A DNA stretch of 64,000 nt, taken from contig CAJQUW010004760.1 of the NCBI GenBank assembly GCA_907163375.1, positions 62,001 through 126,000 on the forward strand, in the 5' to 3' direction. Shown here one piece after another: positions 57,791 through 64,000 of this stretch (position 1 is the first letter of the stretch; every line of letters begins with the position of its first letter). The DNA comes from Prostheceraeus crozeri. Lineage: Eukaryota; Platyhelminthes; Polycladida; Euryleptidae. The notes below the pieces were generated by a model. That model saw nothing but the letters and a program-made list of their open reading frames with translations. It ran no database searches and had not been told where the DNA came from. Made by a program: the position numbers and the translations under genes.

Positions 57791-59873
57791 ACATATAGAT
57801 GTTGTTTTAGTCCTTTAGTTATGTCATTCAGATTTGAGTTTAGTTTCAGAAAATGCAATTGATTACAAGCAATAATTGCCTATTGCAGCGATTGAAATTA
57901 CAATTGGAACACAAGTCTAGACCATATTTGGTATGGTTCTATAGCACATTTAGGTGGAGACCGCCGGAAAATGCATCATGAAAGACTATGTTGAATAATT
58001 TCACGGCCTTCTATATACAGTAGATAGTCAGTTGGAAGATGCCTTGACTAGTGACGGAATAATTATTTTGAAATTGGAAAGAGTCAGATGTTTCTAAGAT
58101 ATTAATTATTACTTTTTGTCAAAATGTGCAACATTTTTTCGATTACCATCTAGCAGTCATTTTCAGGCACAAAAGACTAGGGTTAGGAGTTTTAAATATG
58201 AGAAATTAGATAATGATGTGATACAATGACATGACATGATAGAATGTAGATATGAACAGGCTGCACTGGATTACTAATCTTTGCCGATTTAAGCTTCCTC
58301 AAGGAGAATGTGCAGTGTTATTGTAGTGCTTCAAATTACGCGAAGCATTTTATACCAACGAAATTAAACCGACCGGTAACAAGGAAGAGTTGTCCCAATA
58401 CCAATTTTACACCAATACCAAGTAAGCTTTTTTTCGTTTAATCGTTAGTCGCAAATGAGAGAATTTGCCGTTTTTAAGAAATTTCTAAATAATGCAAGAG
58501 CTTGGCCACCGCTTTTACTTCTGTCATATCACTAGAAATGTGCTACCGCAAATGACATGCAATTGTAATCTATTCACGTATTAATTTCATTAAAAAATGC
58601 TTCAACTCACCATTGTCTTTCCTATCAATGATATTTTTAACCATTTGCGAACACGTGCTTTCAGATCTCATACCACAATCGGGATGATCCTACGTCCTTA
58701 AATTTGACCAGTAATAATTGCGGTCGACAACAAAATCCAGATGAGCTCTTGTCGCTTGTTAAACCAGCATTGTGCAAGAAATGCTATATTATCCATGTTG
58801 TTTAAACGAGTGAGTCGTCGCCAGCAATTTAGTTCATACTTCGCATGCAGTTAAATTCCTTCCAATCTAACTCACTCAAGACATTACTTGAATTTCACGC
58901 GGAGAGACATGAAAACCAAAATACCCTCATTGCTAATTGATCAAAACGATAAGAGGTTTATGATCTCTTTACATGCTTCACCCGGTTAACTCCAGTAAGT
59001 CCGCCACATTTATAAGAGTTCCAACACAAACTATAAAAGGCATCAGAAAAATGTTCACATCTATTTGCAAGCACTCAATACATGTTGCTACGATACTCAC
59101 TTATTTGCGTTTACCTTTCGAAGTACAGCTTCCGGTGCCAACGCACTTTCAGGTATCTGTATTGCTCTTGATGAGAACAAAAAGAAAAGTAAGAAACAAG
59201 AAAGTCACAACATCACAATTTGCATCGTCGATACTGTCGAGTTAAGAGAGAAAGAGAGGAAATGTCGCACAAATTCTTGACTGATAAAATTGTCCACATC
59301 CAGTCGACGAACAGGTTATACAAATACTTTGAATTGGTTGACTGTTCGCAACATTTATCTGCGTGCATTCTCTCCCTCTACCTTAACCCAAATAAATGTC
59401 TTTGATTAAGGCCTCTTTAACTGTCTTATCGTAACACGCAAGCATGAAGAAGTATTTGGTAAACACACTAGTCAAAGTACATTGAAAGGGTAATACGACG
59501 TTTCCTTGATTGTCAAACCAGAAATACATTTACTGTGTCAGAGCGATGGGCATCATCAACTGTTGTCAATATGTATTGTCTTCATTCGATTTCCTCAAAT
59601 GCACATGTAGTCTACATATCGTATTTGATGCCTCTGAGTCTGTATCGAATTTGGACTATGCTCTTTAGGTCTAAAAAATGTATGATCAATTTTTAAAAAG
59701 ACAAGTTTTTGCATGTCATTCTAGTGCTTGCATATTAGCGATTTGGTACTTAGGACTTTAATATTTAAGTAATATGAAACTTACTAGACATCAAAAAGAA
59801 TGAAAATTTGATAATAAGAATCCTAATTAAATGTCAAATAAGTTGATTATCAAGGAGGTTTCATGAAACACAT
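57791..59873. other. 2.1 kb non-coding stretch
   Basis: Nothing recognised; short frames at 58973-59405 lack motifs and splice context. Confidence 0.4.
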
Positions 59874-60302
59874 TACCGCATATACTCGCCTATAAGTCGA
59901 GTTTTCTTACCCAAAATTCATTCCAAAAGTAAGGGTCTCGACTTATAGGCGAGTCCCATTAAATTCATAACATTTTTCATGACTATAGCATGACTATCTC
60001 CCTGACTAGATCATGACTGAATTGTGCTTTCGCTATTATCGACTATGTTAACAATGTGATCGTTCTTTTTGTTTCAATATTTTGCCTTACCGGTAGGTAT
60101 ATCGGGGTAATTAAATGTGTTTTGAAATTGCAATTAAAATCAAAATTTTTGCTGACGAACTTCTGACGAACTTGACTATACAAAAATTTCATTTTTTCAT
60201 CTCGTCTTATAGGCGGGCTTATGGAAATGCACCAGTATTTGGGCGGAAAAATAGGGGGGTCGACTTATTGTCGGATCGACCTATAGGCGAGTATATACGG
60301 TA
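59874..60302. mobile_element. MITE with TACCGxATATACTCGCC ends, superfamily unknown
   Basis: Left end TACCGCATATACTCGCCTAT, right end (inverse) TACCGTATATACTCGCCTAT. The ATAAGTCGA and CTTATAGGCGAG pieces recur inside both ends ('gtctcgacttataggcgag' near 59940, 'cttataggcgggcttat' near 60208). Tip inverted repeats are ~25 bp. The target duplication is unclear (possibly TA within the tip). No transposase. Confidence 0.82.
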
Positions 60303-60417
60303 TGTAAATCTTCATGCAAAGGAATAGAAAACTTATTCTGCTTTTTGGCTCGATTTTCGAATTTGTTAACTTAGCAAATACAATTAATGAAGAAATAAAT
60401 CTGACCCCTTACTTAAT

Positions 60418-60756
60418 TTATAAATAAACAAAAACACCAAGTTCATCAACGAGCGCCTTCGTTCGTTCTGTTTCATGTTGAACAGGGAAGTGAATAACAA
60501 ATTAGCGGCATGACGATGTTAGTACAAAAGATCAATAGTCAGTTAGTCACCAAGGCAGACGTTGAGAGAACAAGATAGCTTTCTGTACACCAAGGTCGGG
60601 TGCGAACCATTTAATGCCTTTGGTGACTAACTGACTATTGATATTTTGTACAAGCATCGTCATGCCGCTAATTTGTTATTCACTTCCATGTTCAACATGA
60701 AATAGAACGCACGAAAGCGCTCCTTGATGAACTTGGTGTTTTCGTTTATTTATAAA
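60418..60756. repeat. long palindrome, ~145-bp arms
   Basis: 'tttataaataaacaaaaaca' pairs with 'gttttcgtttatttataaa', continuing through 'aataacaaattagcggcatg' and its inverse 'catgccgctaatttgttatt' to 'caatagtcagttagtcacca'. The unpaired loop is only ~60-70 bp (about 60555-60620). Each strand has ATAAATAAAC near its start. Probably a fold-back MITE. Confidence 0.9.
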
Positions 60757-62360
60757 TACAATTAACGCACTTTTTAAACAGGATAAATGGATCTGTTAAG
60801 CTATGATAAAATTATCAACTAGCAGTATGCATTCCGCGGTCAATAAAAATCATGGCGTAGAATTGAGTCATTAATGGTTGGAGTCACAATACTCTATGCG
60901 TCTGCATCTGCGTCTACACAAGCCTCAAGTTTGTAAACAATTGAGCGATTCAGAAATTGGAAAGAAAACAGAAATAATGCCATCAAATATAAGGAATACT
61001 GTCATGATGCAAAAACTGAATTTTTGCTCCTGTGATTCAGTTGATGACAATTCAATCATGGATTGTATATTGAAGACGATAATGCAACTGATCAATACGT
61101 TATTGTTTTCCAACATGTCACTGAGATTTTATCAACGCATGTTGTTTTGTTCTTACCAATTTCCTCTCATTGTCCAGCACCGAAGAGGTATTCAAGCTTC
61201 ATTAAAAGATGGCTAAAAGACATCTTGTCATAGTGAGGGCCAAATTTCGAAAAGCACAGATCACCAAAGCAGACTATACATGAATTGACTCAAACGAAAC
61301 CATCAAGGAGAAGGCATCTATGTCTGAATCCCATTTTGATGACTTTTAAAACAAGTACGCGCCTAATTAAGAGGAAAATCCATGATAGCAGCTGCTTCCT
61401 GTCGACCTCGGAGAATCGATTTAACAATTCATGATAATATTCGAATGATGATATCATTTGACCTCGGGAAAGCCAGAGACAGCGAATTGCTAAATTGAAA
61501 ATGCACAGGTGACATTATTTGACAGTTGAAAGCAGTGACGTGTGCATTTTTACCACATGTTTAAGTAGCAACGATGCCCAACCAATGTTTCCTTTCAATT
61601 GCGGAAAAATCTTATGTGAATGCTGACAATATTTATTTGTAGAAAGACATGAGTTTTATTTGGGAAACAAAGTACAGAAGATGGTATTTGTTTAATTTGT
61701 TTTATTAATTTTGGTCTCCTCTCAGGCCATCGTCAGAAGCAGAGAATCTACGTAGGCATGTTGGAAATTATTACGAATGCATGTTGTATATTTAAATGAT
61801 TTCTGAATAGACTGAATTTATGTACTGACCTAAAAAGGTAAACAATAATGAACATTGTGGCACATCTAGGGTTGGCACGAAATATTTTTTAACGAAGTTT
61901 ATTTTTCATTTCCTCCAAAGTTTATCGATGTTTATTTTTTCAAGTGCAATTTTGTTTTTCATATGCACCTTGATATCAAATCAAAGTTCTGTTGTGACTG
62001 GCATACCTTAATTTATTATTTAAAAATTGATTGCGACTTTAAAGGCAGTGATAAGTAGGTGCTCATCAGTAGACTAATTGATTTTTCTTCACGAGCCAAA
62101 CAAATCAAAACAAAGCATATCCCGGATACCATGAATAAGATTGCTGCAACGTTCGCCATCGATTTATTTGTCGTTCAAAGAACTTATGATTCGGTCAGTA
62201 AACAATTCATCATTTGATTATTCAACTCTTTAATTTACAGTAGGGTCTACATAAATAGCAGAGGACCATTATTATTTGGCAGTCTAAAATTTTCAGTAAA
62301 GAGCTTATTCCTATATAAACATAATCTGAGTCAAAATCACAACTCACAATGTGCTTCAAG
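60757..62360. other. 1.6 kb non-coding stretch
   Basis: The 112-codon plus frame (60878-61216) has no motif. Near 61690-61735, minus strand, CTGACGATGGCCTGAGAGGA followed by GACCAAAATTAATAAAAC looks like a degenerate retroelement end. Confidence 0.35.
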
Positions 62361-62968
62361 CACAGAATTAGATATTTTGTTTATCTGCTTCGGTTTGCTA
62401 GAAGTGTGATTAATACGAAATCGCCGGCACATCGAGGAACCTATTAAGTGGGCAAAAAGGAATTCCTATTACCTTACAGAGATAGGAAAAAAAGTCGTGC
62501 GTCGCCTGCGGATTAATGTGAGTTCCAGCAAAGTGCTTCGATTGCCAAAATTCCTTCAGATTCGAAGACTTCAGATCATTGCCCACAAGTTTTCTCCATA
62601 ATCTTGGCCCTTCCGATCATTATTAAAAAAAGTAGCAGGCGTACGAAAATTAGTTCACTTGATGTTTTCACATCCTCTCCTCGGCATTCGTAACTGTATA
62701 GTGCATACACTGAATCGAATGTTAACCAAGATAGCGATGTGTTTTGGTGTGTGCGAAGTGATATCACAACACGCACGCCTCTCTCACTGGCGCTGGTTCC
62801 TCTGCCGACAGCTTATTGTTTGCCATTTCCAATAGCAAGCGATACACGAATTATCCATTCGAGAAGGAGCAAGTTGTCTAATTCTTTGATGTGCCATTTC
62901 GATATTAAGGTTTCATATGATTCTTCCTTTCTGGAAAACTGAAGCGCGCAGATGAATCTAATTCTGTG
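62361..62968 (+). mobile_element. hAT-type MITE, family B, uninterrupted copy
   Basis: CACAGAATTA ... TAATTCTGTG, 608 bp. The flanks GCTTCAAG (62353-62360) and GCTACAAG (62969-62976) agree at 7 of 8. It contains the single GATATCAC (about 62760) that became the target duplication in the copy at 35774-36901. The frames inside are not genes. Confidence 0.95.
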
Positions 62969-62976
62969 GCTACAAG

Positions 62977-64000
62977 CGTTTGTAATCATGCTATGTGTAC
63001 ACAAAAATGTAGTACATTTGTGTTGGATATTGTGGTGTGGCATGTGGTAATGCCGCAGCTAGCACTCTCAAAGGGGGATGAGGTGCGACAACAGAACAAA
63101 AGTGGCTAAATTTTCAAGTTGTTTGTAACGAATGTTATTCGGTAGGGATACGGAATTGAGTTCATATGAAATTTCAATGCGTTGAATAAAAGTTGATGGT
63201 GAACCTGTTCATTACCGATAGGTTATTAATTGAGAACCCATAGTTCTCGAAATTTTCAGCTTTAGAGCTGCAGTCAACAGGTGACTTTCAGTTACAGGAA
63301 ACTATTTTGAACAGTTTTGACTCGAATATATACAATTATACGCTTATACAGTACAATACGCTTAATCTTTCTAGAATGTGTTATCCACACATAGTCATAT
63401 GCCTACATTGGCCAGTAATTGCAACGCATGAGTAGATATACATGTAAATGGTGCATTGTCAGGTAGCCAATTGTTTTCGTGATACAAAAATCTAATCAGC
63501 AGTACTGAATCATGTTGTGCTAGATATGAGCTAGACTTTCAGTTATGGTATACATGGAGCAAGAAAAACTACAGATTTACCTGTTCTTGATTTTTTTACA
63601 TATTTCGCCCTTTTGATGCGCAAGCGAGAGCCATAGTAAAACACTCGTTGCACCGGTCAGATAATCTGAACATATTTTGTAAAAACGCTCGAAAGATTAT
63701 GTCCAATATTGAATGTTTCTAGGTTACATGTCATCTAGTATAACCGGCGAAATAAACTTCGAACAATACCTGATCATACACTGGGGAATTCTTTTGTATA
63801 CATCTAAGAATAATGAAATTTGATAGACTTCGCGCAGTATTTGATTTTTGTACTTCCTCAAAGGCAAAAAATAAACTTCGGAGTTTTTACCAACCCTAGA
63901 TGTATCCACAAAAATAGAGTATAGCGGTAGAGTAACTTAACTTAAGTAGAGTCCGAAAGTCTATCGGCCATCTAGCATATTGTTTATCTGAGGAGAACAT
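62977..64000. other. non-coding stretch to the window end
   Basis: Nothing recognised. Confidence 0.4.

Noticed and set aside
61690-61735. CTGACGA on the minus strand as a hammerhead core
   Set aside because: Matches CUGANGA, but the following stem is only about 3 bp and the GAAA strand is not present.

Overview
This 64 kb window is AT-rich animal (metazoan) DNA, most likely from an invertebrate; I cannot name the species. The reasons are host-like exons bounded by spliceosomal splice sites, non-LTR retrotransposon remains of the CR1/Jockey and RTE types, a Penelope-like endonuclease remnant, tRNA-headed short repeats, Tc1/mariner-type transposase fossils and many hAT-like and fold-back MITEs. 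Nothing looks bacterial, viral or organellar, and I found no LTR or retrovirus-like element.

Layout. 0-2 kb: a decayed hAT-like MITE, a Penelope-type GIY-YIG fragment and a tRNA-like repeat. 4.3-7.7 kb: a near full-length but broken CR1/Jockey-type LINE on the plus strand. 12-20.5 kb: a run of MITEs and a 1.27 kb, 34-bp-unit minisatellite, followed by an exact 259-bp tandem duplication. 20.7-21.1 kb: a Tc1 transposase fragment. 24.4-28.4 kb: a fold-back MITE split by a minus-strand LINE. 28.7-33 kb: a SINE, a 58-bp micro-MITE, two LINE fragments and another fold-back MITE. 34.7-35.3 kb: possible last exons of a minus-strand host gene beside a MITE. 35.8-38.7 kb: nested hAT MITEs and a 1.7 kb IS630/Tc1-type transposon with long inverted ends. 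43-47 kb: more fold-back elements and palindromes. 51.9-52.4 kb: a tandem pair of tRNA-like repeats. 53.9-55.9 kb: the best host gene, with a 1.3 kb internal exon on the minus strand and a second candidate exon upstream. 56.7-63 kb: a LINE tail, two hAT-like MITEs, an unclassified MITE and a long palindrome. The remainder is non-coding sequence in which I see little.

How it fits together. The window is mostly introns and intergenic DNA colonised by small non-autonomous DNA transposons. The sequence itself proves several insertions, because target-site duplications and interrupted copies are visible: a hAT MITE inside a related hAT MITE with an exact 8-bp duplication, a LINE inside a fold-back MITE, and a 58-bp deletion derivative with exact 8-bp duplications. 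Two fold-back families share the terminal motif TAGTCCGG and TA target sites, so they probably used the same kind of transposase, but no such transposase is visible here.
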